A stretch of 64,000 nt of DNA. Origin: Dolomedes plantarius. Its lineage: Eukaryota > Arthropoda > Arachnida > Araneae > Dolomedidae. The translations under genes and the position numbers were made by a program. This document shows, piece by piece, positions 23,531 through 35,475 of this stretch. How positions within the stretch are numbered: the stretch's first letter is position 1; each line of letters begins with the position of its first letter. Location: the NCBI GenBank assembly GCA_907164885.2, contig OU015496.1:106926322-106990321 (forward strand). Reading direction: 5' to 3'. The notes under the pieces are model-generated. The model saw only the letters and a program-made list of their open reading frames with translations, had not been told where the DNA came from and searched no databases.

Positions 23531-23929
23531 TTAAATAAAAAAAATCTGTGGACTTTCAATGAAAATTCTTTCGTAGTAGCAAATTTTTTATTTCTTTTTC
23601 TAAATTAAGAAAATGTCAACAACAAGAAATAAGTAAATTTTCACAAACCGTTTTAAAAATCGATGAACTGTAAATTTTGGGTATATATCTACTCAGCAAA
23701 ATAACAAAAGAAATGTCTGGGTCTCATTCTACACTTGTTTTTGTTAAATCTCGTGTGACAAATACTTCATATTTAAAAATTTATATATATTTGTATTTCA
23801 TTTACGTAAAAATTAACGATCATTAATATTGAAAAAAAAGAGAAGTATTTCAAAAGTGTCAGCTTCTTATTAAAACATTGAAAATTGTAAACTCCGTTTA
23901 TTTTATCAAACTGAAATAGAAAAAAAAAT

Positions 23930-24012
23930 ATTTCAGGTAGTCTCTTCTAAAGAAACTTCCGCGGGTTATTAACGTAGGATTACTTATCGTTTACTTACCT
24001 CTTTTGTATGTA
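23930..24012 (+). repeat. Family M repeat, truncated third copy
   Basis: AATATTTCAGGTAGTCTCTT, then TTATTAACGTAGGATTACTT. It shares both the outer 45 bases and the first 40 bases of the MITE with 16222 and 40400, then stops at the Tc1 relic. Confidence 0.8.
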
Positions 24013-24013
24013 C

Positions 24014-24395
24014 AGGTGGTTATCAAAATAATGGAAACACTAAGAAAGATCATGAAATCCTTTATTAATACGGCGCAGTATCACCTGTGCTATGTAATAC
24101 CACCTGTTCACCCTGGAATCGGATTATACAAGTCATGAATAGTGGTTAAGAATATATTATACTATTCTGCAGGGAAAAATCTTGAAAGTTCCTGTAGAGA
24201 TGCTGTGGTGGATATCAATACCTGGCTCTATTCGCTTATACAGATCACAGTGGTTGGATGATATGTAGTCGCGGGGATTTTACAGGGCAAGATAAGATAT
24301 TTGACTTCTTTTTCATGGTCTTCAAACCAATACTTGATAGATTTAGCTGTATGTATAGGGGGGATTATCATTCTGGAGAACGCCATCTCCTACAA
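24014..24395 (-). pseudogene. Tc1-family transposase C-terminal relic and its inverted end
   Basis: CAGGTGGTTATCAAAATAAT at 24014 is the type of end seen in Tc1 elements. On the minus strand near 24390-24290 are VLQNDN and, in another frame, KSIKYWFEDHEKEVKYL, which match the second catalytic Asp region and the segment after it. Several stops follow. The relic ends exactly where the hAT element begins at 24396, so the hAT probably inserted into it. I could not recognise its other half beyond 38420 with certainty. Confidence 0.55.
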
Positions 24396-24820
24396 CAGGG
24401 GTGGGCATTAAGTCGATCGCGATCGACCGGTGGACCACCAAGACATTTTGGGGTGACCGCCTTTACTAAGACCTAAGACTCGCATACTAAAAGAAACATA
24501 TTTATGGAACACCGACGCAAGCTAGACTGGAGAATCCGCTTTTCACAATCGATGCGACTGTGTTTACTTAAGCAAATGATTCGATGAATTTGTAGACGAC
24601 ACATGTACCCTCATTAGAAGCGCACGATGACGCTTAAGTATATACGTTAGTTACAGATTCATTGGTTCACGTATGTTCGCCGCTCGCTGCATTGAATACG
24701 TCCACGCTCCACGGTCTAGCAGTCGCTCATAGTTGTTCAAACATTCAACTTGACAATTTTGTGTTACTTGTGTTTTTGTAGTAAAAATAGTATTCTGTCA
24801 TACTTTAAAAGAGGGGTACA

Positions 24821-26145
24821 ATGTCGAAAACAAGTGTTAAGAAAAGAAAAAAATACAATTTTAATACAGAATGGGAAGAACAGTTTTTCTTTACAATGGT
24901 GAATGCAAAATGTGTATGTTATATATGTCATGCAAGTGCGGCACTTCCAAAAAAAGGAAACGTTAAAAGGCATTTCAAAAGCATGCACGGAAGTTTTGAT
25001 ACTGATTTTCCGTTAAAAAACGAATTGCATAAAAAAAAGTTAAAAGAATTTAAATCGCAATTAATTGGACAACAATCATATTTTATTAAACCCAGTACTA
25101 TATCTAAGGCTGCAACAGTTGCATCTTTTAGTGTGATTCATGTGTTAGCAAAACATAAGAGACCTTTCGCAGATAGAGAAATGATAAAATTAAGCGTTTC
25201 TGGAAGCCAGAGATTCATTATTTGATTCATTCAAGAACAAAAATGAAATTATTTCCGCAATTAAAGACGTACAACTTTCGCGTAAAACTGTCACGCGCCG
25301 TATAAAAATGATGAATTCTGATCTGGCTGATCAGCTGACCAAAGATATTTCTAACTGCATTTGCTTTTCCTTGCAGTTTGACGAATCTACGGACATGGTT
25401 GATATTTCTCAACTTTTTATAAGAATGGTTTTTAAGGATATGAGTGTAAAAGAAGAATTATTAACAATATTACCTCTAAATAAGAAAACACGAGGTGAAG
25501 ATGTTTACTGTGCCTTCAAAAAATACATAGAGAGAAAAAATTCCAATTTATAAAGTTGTATCGATAACAACTGATGGGGTCCCATCAATGACCGGCACAG
25601 TCAATGGATTATTGGCTATGTGTATCAGAGACGATGACTTACCGCATTTTCTTTCTTATCATTGCGTTATTCACCAACACGCCCTCTGTTGTAAAATTCT
25701 AAATATGCTTCATGTTATGGGAATCTGAATAAAAATTGTGAACTCAATTCGAGGAAGAAGTCTTCAGAGAAGAATGTTTCGGACCCAACTAGAAGAAAAC
25801 GAATCTGATTACGTTGAATTGTTATATCATGCAGATGTTCGTTGGTTAAGTCGGAGTATATTTTTACAAAGATTCCCGGACCTACTACAAGAGGTAAAAT
25901 ATTTTTTGGAATCAAAAGATGAAGCGTACGTTGAACGGAGTGATGACGTTTGGTTGATGGATTTAGGTTTTGTTGTTGATATAACAAGCCATCTTAATGA
26001 ATTGAACTTACAATTGCAAGGAAAAAATCAAACAATAGAAGAATTGATTGGATTTGTTAATGCTTTCAAAAACAAGTTAAAGCTAATATCTCCCCAGTTG
26101 ATGAAGAATGAATTAAAAAATTTCAAAAATATTTCTGACGAGTTA
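24821..26145 (+). pseudogene. hAT transposase with BED finger, interrupted
   Basis: A cut-and-paste transposase of the BED-finger type related to ZBED/GTF2IRD2-like genes. In order: a zinc finger CVCYICHASAALPKKGNVKRH (C-C-H-H pattern, residues 28-50), KRPFADREMIK, then after a frameshift near 25210 LQFDESTDMVDISQLFI with the first catalytic Asp, then another break and VSITTDGVPSMTGTVNG with the second Asp and SYHCVIHQHALCCKIL, then ADVRWLSRS, the RW motif of the insertion domain. The frame runs to 26145, where the inverted end of another element starts. Joining across that element at TTA keeps the frame open for about 18 more codons. The C-terminal dimerisation domain was not found. Confidence 0.85.
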
Positions 26146-26554
26146 TAACGGGAAAATATTATTAAAAAATATATATTTGTTTTGAAATCGCGCAAGAGCC
26201 AAAAAGATTTGAAAAAAAGGTAAAAATCTGCACTTTTTAAAGACGTATAAAATTTTTTTTCATAGTTTACTTTATTTCTAATAGTGTAAAAACTACACTT
26301 TGTTGTTACCTAAATGCGTGAAAAATACTTTTGGACACATTGCCGTTCATTTGAATTCTCGCAAAAAAGCCTTAAATTTCCATTTATTTTTGTAAAAACC
26401 TCATATTGCAGCTCTTTGCCCATTTCAGCATGTTTTTCCTTTATGCTGAAATGACCCACGACTGACCACGTGGAGGTGGCTACAAGTCGAGTCCCACCCA
26501 CACCCTACCCAACCAACCAACCAATTTGGGTGTGGTTACTTAAACTGAAGTCCC

Positions 26555-27645
26555 TTAAAATTCTGACTTCATATCAAATTTTGGCATCAAAGACCTTGAT
26601 CCTAAAGTTGTCCGAATAAAATCTTCTCGGTTTCCATGCCCGCAAACTTTTCCAGCGGACTCTGTAACAAGTTTCACACATCTCTCTACCGACTGAGTGG
26701 GGCATGGAAATTTCAAATACTATTTCCGGCAGGGCTAATTCTGGCAGGGCTTTGTCTTTCAATAAAGTTGAAATGTGTTCTGTTGTCATATTTGACAACA
26801 ATGGAGGTGGTGTCAGTTTACACTTTGTCCAATAAATGAGTTCAGTATAGTCTGTGGCTTGAAAATTAATTAAAGGAAACTTGAAGGCTCTAACGTAACC
26901 TACTACTGGCGGCTCATTTCTGGCTTTCAATATCCTCCTGTAGCCTAATTCTTGAATGTGTTGTCTCTCGTCCAATATCATCGCCAACATCATATTATTT
27001 GGATGGCAGAAGAACAAGTTTCTCTGAATCACCAGATCGAGGATTTCTTTTATGTTGTCTAGGAAATCTCTTTTTGGTTGAATGACCTTTAGTATGTGCT
27101 TCGGACCGTTTTTCACAATGTAATGCATCTTAATATCAAAGCAAACAGGAGCATAGGTCTTTATAATGTAATTTACAAGTGTCTTTATTTCGCTTGTCGG
27201 ACTAATTTGGGAAACATAAAGTCATATTACTCCGTCAGCAAAAGTTAACCATCGGGAATGGCTGAGGTGTCCAGGATCTTTAACAGCTAATTCTAGATCA
27301 CAGACTTCAGTGATGACTGCATTAACAATGTCTAGAAGATACTGCTGATCTTTACTGAGGTCAGTTTTATTTATTGTGATGACAGCTTCCGAATGAATCA
27401 TCAACAGGATTTTTCTCACAGCTAGATTGTTGCTTGCCAATTGGACCACTGAATGACGCTGGCCCAGTTGTTGTCCCGTATAAGTGCTCAAACAAATGTT
27501 TATAAGGCAGCTTATTAAAGTGAAGCAAACAAATAAACCACTGCAGTGGTCGCTGGAACCTAACTTCAATGTTCTGTACAACACTACTTTTCCAACCGAT
27601 GTTTGTGACTATCCCATCACATCCGATGGCTACCACTGCACTCAT
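26555..27645 (-). pseudogene. Unassigned transposase-like gene of a repetitive family
   Basis: I recognise a protein family that is repeated in many arthropod genomes but cannot name its superfamily. Blocks in order: VAIGCDGIVTNIGWKSSVV, RPLQWFICLLHFNKLPYKHL, TTGPASFSGPIGKQ, then in a second frame SHSRWLTFADGVI, a stop, YAPVCFDIK, VIQRNLFFCHPNNMMLAMIL, RRILKARNEPPV, FPLINFQATDYTELI, and in a third frame SVERCVKLVTESAGKVCG and a terminus near 26555. The DG, LLH and SRWL blocks lie in the order seen in hAT transposases, so an RNase-H-like nuclease fold is plausible (inference). It is 5' truncated by the Jockey insertion and has at least two frame changes and one stop. Confidence 0.6.
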
Positions 27646-27889
27646 GTCAAAATCTTACAAGTGAACTACCCAAGTGAACTACCCAAGAAACTACCCAAGT
27701 GAAGCAGCAAGCATGGGGCCGAAAGGAGGAAAGTGATTGGATGAGAGCCACACAGAGCTCGTAAAGGGATTGGCTGATGAAACAAGGTTCAGGATCTTAG
27801 AGAAATAATTGTACAGGGAGATCATCAGGCAGAAAAATAAGATTTTAAAGTTAAGTTTTGAAAAAATAAGAGCAATTAAGAGAATTTTA

Positions 27890-30600
27890 GGGAAAGGAGG
27901 TATTGGAGTTAATTCCTGTACAGAGTACAAGAGTAGCGCGAGGCCTGCGTGAGAATAGTCTATTGTCGTAATCGGGAAGATTAACAAGGTCTTCATTAGG
28001 AACTGAATGGATATTAGCAAAGAAATTAGTGGCGAGTTTAACTATAGCAAGGCGGGTAGGATCGATATTTAAGTCTTTATGAATGGAATAATTATTTTTG
28101 TACCTGCAAACTTTGGTAATTAACCGTAAAGTTTAGTTTTGGGTAATTTGTAATTTCTGAATGTGGCTGGAAGCCGCAGACCCCCATACAGGCGCAGCAT
28201 AGAGGAGTATAGGTCTAAGGACAGTTTTATAGAGCAAAAGTTTATTATCTATACTCATCTCATTATGGTACAGAAGGTGGGCAATGTCTTTACGTGCTTT
28301 AAAAAAATTTCAGATGTTATTATTAATATTCTTTTTCCAAGTTAATTTACTATCCAAGAAGATACCAAGGTATTTAATTTCTCTTTCAAAGTGAATGAGC
28401 TGGCCACAAACATTAACAGGGGGAGGGGGGATTCTATTTTAAGAGAAGAAGATGGCTTTAGTTTTAGTAGGGTTTAATTTGATACGCCATTTATCGAACC
28501 AACGTTTGAGGATAGTGATATGTCGTTGAAGGTAGAGATGCATGAATTTAATATTGTGATTTTGAGCGAGAATTGCTGTATCATCAGCGTAGAGGGCAAG
28601 AGTGGTGTTCGGGGTAGACGGGATGTCGTTAATGAAAAGGGAAAAAAGCACCGGACCTAATTTAGAACCTTGAGGAATACCAGCATTAATAGGACGAAGA
28701 GAAGATGTATTACCAGAATAGCAGACCGCAAAAGTTCTGTCAGTGAGATAAGATTGGATAAATTTAATAAGAGCAGGAATTTTAAATTTTATTAATTTAT
28801 AGATAAGGCCACTGTGCCAAACAGTATCAAAAACTTTAAGTATGTCAAAAAAGACAGCACCAGTCTGCATTCGGTTCTGAAGTCCATCATGGATGAACTC
28901 AGAGACGCGAAGCAGCTGATGAGAGGTAGAGTGCTTGGGTCTGAAACCAAATTGTGTATTATTAAGGATATTATTGTCATTAATAAAGTTATGAAGGCGA
29001 GTGCAGAAAATATGCTCAGTCAACTTTGAAAGAGAAGTAAGCAGACTAATAGGTCTATAATTTTTAGGAAGGGAGGGATCCTCGCCAGGTTTGTGAATAG
29101 GAAAGATATTGGCGGATTTCCATGCATGTGGAAAATACTTAAATTTAAAAATGCAATTAATTAACTCAGTAAGGTAATCGGCATATTGAAGAGGGAGATT
29201 TTTAAGAGCGTTATTATTGATACCGTCTTGACCAGGGGCTTTACGATTAGGGAGGGAATTAATAGCAATAATGACTTCGTTAATATTAGTATTTTAAATC
29301 TCACTATCGTGGTTATTGTTATTAAATTTATTAAGGGTATCGTAAACTTTATCTATAGTGCTAGGGCAGAACACACTGGCATGAGGGTTAAATTGGGTTT
29401 CATAGTTATTGGCTAAGGCTTCAATTTTATCAATATCGTTAGTGAGGGTACCATTATTAGTATTAAAAGTGGGAAGGGGCTTGTAAGGTCTTCTTATTCT
29501 TTTAAGGTATTGCCAGATGGAATTATCACTAGGGGCTAAGGATTCAATAAATTCCTTCCATTTATTATTCTTGAAATTTTTGATTTTGTTTTTAACTTGA
29601 GTATTAAGTGCTTTATAGATTCTGTAGATATTGGGGTCTTGGGTGTGTTGCCAGGATTTCCTAGCATTATTCCTATATTTTATGAGATCGACAGTATACT
29701 GCGGCAACATATGGTAATGATGAATGGGGGAATGGACCTTAGCAGACTCAAGGGCATTTTGGATAGTATTTGTAATGGAGGTAACAGCAAGATCTATGTC
29801 AGCAGAATTGTTAATGGAGTTAAAGGGTGGGGGAGAGTTAGCAACATACTTAGTGTAGGATTGCCAGTTAATATAGGAAGGAGGGAGAATTTTTGGAAGC
29901 AAGGGGTTACAATTTAGGTCAAGTTTGACAGGCAAATGATCAGAGGAGAGATCAACAATAGTATTAATATCATAAGGGAAGGTTATATTATTAAGTAGAG
30001 CAAAATCGATAGTGGACTGAGAGCCAGAGAGGCCAAATCTAGTGGGTTGAAGAGGGAAGGCAATATCAACAGAATTATTAATGGAGTAGGAGTTAATTTC
30101 TTTACCATAGCTATTAGTGGTGGGATTATTATGCGGATTCCAACGTGGGTGGTGGGCATTGAAGTCGCCAAAGAGGATAACATTATGATCCAGATTAAAA
30201 AGCTGATCAAGTTCATTGGTAATAGGCCTACCATTCATGACCCGAAGGTAGGTTGAGACAATAGTTATAGTAGTGTGGTTATTGATCCAAATTTTAACAA
30301 TGGTATTTTCTAAAGTATGTAAATTAAGGCTAGGTAAATGGTTATGTTTAATATTTCTTTTGACATAGATCGCCGTACCACCAAAACGAAGGGGGGAATT
30401 ATTGCTAGGGTCAAGACGGGGGGTGAAGTAAAGATTATAATTTTGAATTTTAAGGGATCTAGGAGTATTGGATTTAAATTCCTGTACCAAAATAAGATCT
30501 ACGGGATTCTGAATGACAAATTCCCGTAGCTCATGAATGCGTGTACCCAAGCCGTTAGCATTCCAGCTCAGAACAGAAATTATGGGAGAATTACAGGGAG
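27890..30600 (-). pseudogene. Jockey A ORF2, endonuclease and reverse transcriptase
   Basis: Nicks the target and copies element RNA. N-terminal APE-like endonuclease: VLSWNANGLGTRI, LILVQEFKS, VILFGDFNAHHPRWN and SSDHLPVKL. Linker, then reverse transcriptase: RKAPGQDGI, NNTQFGFRPKHSTSHQLL, VFFDILKVFDTVWHSGLIYK (palm Asp), NAGIPQGSKLGPVLFSLFIN and LALYADDTAIL (catalytic pair), then KLTWKKN and LLYAAPVWGSAASSHIQ in the thumb. Stops at 29294, 28439 and two further positions nearer the 3' end lie in a single frame otherwise, so decay is mostly by substitution. No RNase H follows. Confidence 0.9.
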
Positions 30601-30604
30601 TGAA

Positions 30605-32273
30605 TTAAGGGGCAACAAGGTTGGCTGTCTCGTTTGAGGCAGCAGAAAGTACTGAATTTAATGAGGTAGAGTTTAAGGAGTTAATGAAACTTTGAAAGTC
30701 TTTGGTGTTTAGGTCGTTACATAGGTTTCTGATTTCTTTTAAAACATCTCTGATTTTAAGAAGTTTATCTAGAGAGCTGTCAAGGTTTCCCAAGGGCTGC
30801 TCACTAGTGGTTTGAGGATTATTAATAGAATTTTGAATAGTTTCAGGTTTATTAGGAGAGTCATTACCGGAGGGGGGATGGGATGCTGAATTTTGATTAA
30901 CAATTTGACTGAAAGAAATGTTGGGTGTTACAGGTTTGTTAATGAACATGTTTCCAGAATTAGTGGGTACAACCAGTTGAGGGGGGTAATTACCAGCTCT
31001 TGCTGCTTCCTTGATAGTCTTGATTTGATTTCTTCGGTATTTCACTTGTTCGGGATGGGCACTACATCCCCGAAAATTGGCTGGATGGTCACCGCCGCAA
31101 TTGGCGCAGATGGCTGGGGTGTCCCTAGATTTAGTGCAATTTATAGATGCATGAGCTCCAGCACATTTCATGCAAACGGCTTGAAGCAGGCAAACTACAC
31201 TGCTATGATGAAATTTTTGGCAGTTAAAGCACTGTTTTGTTCCCTTAATTTTATAGGCCTCAATACGAACCACAAATCCAAGGAAATTCCTGCATTCATA
31301 GATATCTTTTATGTTCTCCGTTTGCCTAAGGTGACAAAGAAAGATGGGTAGTGGCTCTTTGATTTTGAATTTTTTCAGTTGGGACACTCTATTCACTTGA
31401 AAATTTAGATTTGTTAATTCGGATTTGACTTCCTCAATGGGAATGTCACAAGGGATACCCTTAATAAGAATTTTGAGGGGCCTTTGACTTTTTGGGTTTT
31501 TCCCGAAATATTCAATTTTACTTTGGACAAGATACCTCTGTATTGTCCTGAATTGGTCAATAGTAATAGGAGTAATTTTGACGAATTTAACCGAAAGTCT
31601 TTGGTAGATCTACGTTAATTAGATTTTTAATAGTGTCAATAATTTTATGATAGTTTGGAACCATTTTAATGAAAAAAGGTTCAGGTTTGGGTTCCCGAGT
31701 AATGGGATCTTCAGGACTATCAATTTCAACATCAGACCCATCATCACTGATAGGATCAAATTTATTCCTTGTTTCCAAGGCATTAGATTTGGCTATTGAT
31801 AAGAGATCTTCGCGCGCAACTCGCTTGACCCGTGGCTCATTATTGTCATTATTACGTTTAGATTTACTGTTTTTCAAATGGAAATTAGTATTATGAAAAC
31901 TCAGAACCTCAGTTAAAGAATTTAAAGTTTCTGGAGTGGGCCGTTGTAAAAAAGCAACAAAGTATTTCCACATACCTTTAAGTTTGATGAGGATTTGGTC
32001 CTGTTGTATCCCAGAGGCATCGTGATAGTCCTTTATGATTTTGTCTGTTGTGCCGTAGATCAGTTCAAAAGTATTGGCAGAATCTTTGAAACTACCAGCC
32101 GGAATGTAGGCTTTGATGGTATAGAGACAATTAGTAAGTTCCGTGATATCGAAGTTATCAGGATCAAGGTGTGAGTAACCGGTCTCCGAAAACGATGGTA
32201 TGTCGCAATCCATATTAGCGTTCGTCATGATACTGACGCTCACCAAAATACGTCCGCTCAAAGCAAAAGCCAA
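30605..32273 (-). pseudogene. Jockey A ORF1, gag-like RNA-binding protein
   Basis: Packages element RNA. Start chosen at about 32228 (MTNANMDCD), since the 15 codons before it look like leader; the frame itself opens at 32273. Residues to about 31590 hold an acidic, lysine-rich region (KNSKSKRNNDNNEPRVKRVA). One frameshift near 31600 leads to RPLKILIKGIPCDIPIEEVK and CRNFLGFVVRIEAYKIKGTK, which fit a PRE_C2HC domain, then three zinc knuckles: CFNCQKFHHSSVVC, CMKCAGAHASINC and CANCGGDHPANFRGC. A Ser/Asn-rich tail and helical end follow. ORF2 starts within about 10 bases of its stop. Confidence 0.85.
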
Positions 32274-32297
32274 GAACAGTCTAGTAAGTCGGTCTGG

Positions 32298-32672
32298 ATG
32301 CAGAGAAATGCCGAAGTCACCCCCTTAAGTAGACAAGGAGCGGATCGAAATTCCCCCAATGAGAGCGCGCCTAGGAGGTCCAATCCTAAAGTGCGCACTG
32401 AAATCACCCCCAGTGCTGCACCGGTCGCTACTGCTTCAATTCAGAGTGGAGAAACTACTCACGACGAGCGGCCACCATCAAGCTTCGCCGAATTTGCATC
32501 TATCTTTCGCGCTATTAAGGACTTTATGTCCGAATATAACGTTGCGGACATCATGATGCTCTTTAAAAAAATCTCCGCACACATAAAAACTAATACTGAT
32601 ATCTTTTCCAAAATGGTGGCTGTCTTTCATGAAATCGCATTGTACTTAGACCCACCAACCGGTCATGAGTAG
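32298..32672 (+). pseudogene. Jockey B ORF1, C-terminal part
   Basis: Only the last roughly 120 residues of a gag-like ORF1 are left. They comprise a Pro/Ser/Thr-rich region and a helical end (SSFAEFASIFRAIKDFMSEY, IMMLFKKISAH) comparable in place to the helical end of element A ORF1. Zinc knuckles are missing because of 5' truncation. Its stop overlaps the ORF2 start by 8 bases (32665-32672, in CATGAGTAG), which suggests that ORF2 was translated by coupling or reinitiation. The first Met in the frame is unlikely to be the original start. Confidence 0.6.
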
Positions 32673-35353
32673 TTCATCCACTAAAAATTCACTGAGAGTT
32701 CTATACTGGAATGCAAATAGTCTTGCTAGCAAAATGATTGAATTCAGGGTGTTTATAGAAAATTCCAATATAGACGTTGCCCTGATTCAGGAAACCAAAT
32801 TCTCTGCACCTTGGCGTTTTAATATTAGTAACTATACGCTCCATAGGACTGACCGCCCTCGCCCCCCTAATACTTTTCTGCACCCTGGAGGTGGCACTGC
32901 TATTTATGTCCGTAGGGGTCTGGAACACTTTAAAATTAACGATATTAACACCACTAATGTGCAGAGCACTTCCATTATGTTTCTTCCAGACAGAACCACT
33001 AAAATCTTAATTTCCTCCATCTACATCCCCCCTAGCAAAAATTTTCTGTGCTCTGAATTTCACAATATTTTTAATCATAGTAACTACTGTATTGTGGCTG
33101 GTGACTTCAACGCACACAATACAGGTTCGAACTGCCATAGGTCTAACCGTTCTGGCCGAGCCCTCCAAAAATTTGTCACCGACAACGCTAATATTAATTT
33201 TATGCCCCCACCCCCACCCCTACTCACTTCCATAGAACGGGCTCTAGCACTATCGACCTTGCTCTCACCAAAAATATCCCTTACCCTTACACCATAGAAA
33301 CTCTTAATCTCTTCGACTCTGACCACCTCCCTGTGTTAATTAATTTTGATCGGCAGGTCGATATCCAAAATCCCAATCCCCCCACTCGCACCAACTGGAA
33401 GCAGTTCCAACAAATCCTCCAGTATTCCACCCTCTACTACCCCATCATTCGCAGCCCCGAGGACATAGAGTATGCCACCAACAGCTTAACGACAGCCATT
33501 GAATACGCCAAGGCTAATTCCACGCATGCTTTGAAAAAGCCACGTTATCATAATCTCCCACCCAATATTGTTAAATTAATTAAAGAGCGTAACGTGGCTC
33601 GTAAATTATTTCAATTCACCCGTCTCCCCCACCATAGGAGTAATTATCATCTCCTACGCTCGCGTGTTCGTCGCGATATTAGAATCTTCCGTAACTCCAC
33701 ATGGGCTGAATTCATTCAAGGGCTTGATCCTGATGACAATTCCGTCTGGCAATTTGCCAGACGTCTCCGCAAGCAGCATACTCAATTTCCGCCCATTCAA
33801 GGCCGACACGAAGTTGCCATGACTGACTTAGACAAAGCTAACGCCATCGCTGACTCCTACAGAGAACAATTCTGGCCTAACAACGACTTGGTCGATGAGG
33901 AAAATGATAGACTTGTCCTCACGACCGTTCAAAATTTTCTTTCCACCCCCCCACCGACTCTACTTCCCCTACTACCTTCTTTGAAATCACGGACATTATT
34001 CAAAAACTTAATAATAAGAAAGCTCCTGGCATAGACAACATTAATAACTTAATTCTTAAAAATCTTCCAACCAACATAATTCTTTATTTTACTGTAATAG
34101 TTAATTCAATTCTTAAATTTAATTACTTCCCCACTTGTTGGAAGACTTCAATAATCTGCCCTATCCCCAAGCCAGGGGGGGACCGTAATCTTCCCCAGAG
34201 TTATCGTCTAATCAGCTTGCTGTGCTCCCTTAGTAAGGTGGCGGAGCTCGTCATTCTTCACAGAATCAACGAGCACCTCGACCAGCACGACATTATCATC
34301 CCAGAGCAGTTTGGCTTTAGGTCTGAGCACAACACGACGCAGCAGCTACTAAGGGTAGTGGAATTTGCCCTCGATGGGTTACAGGGTAAACAACCTACCG
34401 CTGCTCTGTTTCTCGACATTCAATGCGCGTTCGACAAGGTCTGGCACTCGGGACTCATCTTTAAGCTTATCCAAATTAACTTGCCAGCCTGTCTCATCCA
34501 TTTGATTCATAACTACCTCCGTAATCGAAATTTCGCCGTCCGCATATGCAATAACCTGTCCCGGAATAGGTACATCACGTCGGAAATTTTACAAGGCTCG
34601 ATTTTAGGACCGACCTTGTTTAATTTGTTCGTCAACTAGGAGCCACGTGGAGATAATACTCTACTCGCTATGTATGCGGACGACATAGCTATTCTATCTT
34701 CTTCCAATAACGACCACTACCTGACTATTCAAATTCAGCGTCACATAGACACTCTTGAGGCTTGGTTTACGCGCTGGAAAATTAAAATCAATCCCTCAAA
34801 GTGTCACGCGATCTATTTCAGTAATCGCTATAGCAATCCTCCGCGGCTCTATATTCAACAATCCCCACTTGAATGGGAAAACACAGTAAAGTATCTCGGC
34901 GTTACTCTGGACCGTAAACTTACTTGGAAACCCCACGTACCTAATATTATTAGTAAGTGCAATGCTGTCACCATGCAACTCCGCACACTATTTTTCAGTC
35001 CACATTTCTCCATGAGAAATAAAGTTCTTCTTTACAAGCAATGCGTTTTACCTGTTGCTTTGTATGCTGCCCCTGTGTGGTTCTCCGCTGCACAAATGCA
35101 CATTAACAATATCGAAATTCTCCAGAATAAAACTCTCAGAAGAATTCGCCGAGCTTACCGTTACATGTCGAACGAGACAATTAGAAGAGACTTCGGCATC
35201 TCTACTGTCACTAAGCAGGCTTATAAAATTTCTAAGAAATTTTATAACAACCTGCCTAATATTAATAATATGGTAATCGCAGAACTCCCAGATTACGACT
35301 TCAGTCTCCCTGCTAATCGTAAACGCCCACGGGCGTGTCTCCTCAGGATATAA
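32665..35353 (+). pseudogene. Jockey B ORF2, endonuclease and reverse transcriptase
   Basis: Same roles as ORF2 of element A. Frame 1 (32665-33297) has VLYWNANSLASKMIEF, VALIQETKF, IYIPPS and CIVAGDFNAHN of the APE-like endonuclease. Frame 3 (33333-34034) holds the linker with NSVWQFARRLRKQ. Frame 2 (about 34000-35353) holds NKKAPGIDN, YRLISLLCSLSKVAELVI, PEQFGFRSEHNTTQQLLRV, LFLDIQCAFDKVWHSGL (palm Asp) and, after one stop near 34639, YADDIAILS, YLGVTLDRKLTWKPH and LYAAPVWFSAAQMHINNIE. Two frameshifts and a stop inactivate it. No RNase H. Confidence 0.9.
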
Positions 35354-35404
35354 CATTAATTTCCTCACCGCGATACTCTTCACATCTTGCTCACCTACTC
35401 ACGT

Positions 35405-35475
35405 CGCTGTCATAGCGCAGTGCATTCGCGCTGGCCCGGTAAGCCCTACGTTGTGGGTTCGGACCTAGGTGGTGT
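35405..35475 (+). other. tRNA-like segment in Jockey B 3' region
   Basis: TAGCGCAGTGCATTCGCGCT is close to an A-box and GTGGGTTCGGACCTAGG to a B-box, at tRNA spacing. It lies 60 bases after the ORF2 stop. It could be a SINE head inserted in the retrotransposon or part of its own 3' end. Confidence 0.5.

Larger units (their letters stand above)
27660..32285 (-). mobile_element. Jockey-like retrotransposon A, nearly full length
   Basis: On the minus strand: a short 5' leader, ORF1 (gag-like), ORF2 (endonuclease plus reverse transcriptase, no RNase H) and a 3' end with three CTTGGGTAGTT units near 27660-27705. The lack of RNase H and the gag-like ORF1 with three CCHC knuckles fit the Jockey clade. 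Few disabling changes are visible, so it is younger than its host element. The right edge is near 32285, where element B starts in the other direction. Confidence 0.85.

Noticed and set aside
29294..31396. Plus-strand frames such as 29597-29917 and 30893-31351
   Set aside because: They are antisense shadows of Jockey A ORF1 and ORF2 on the minus strand.
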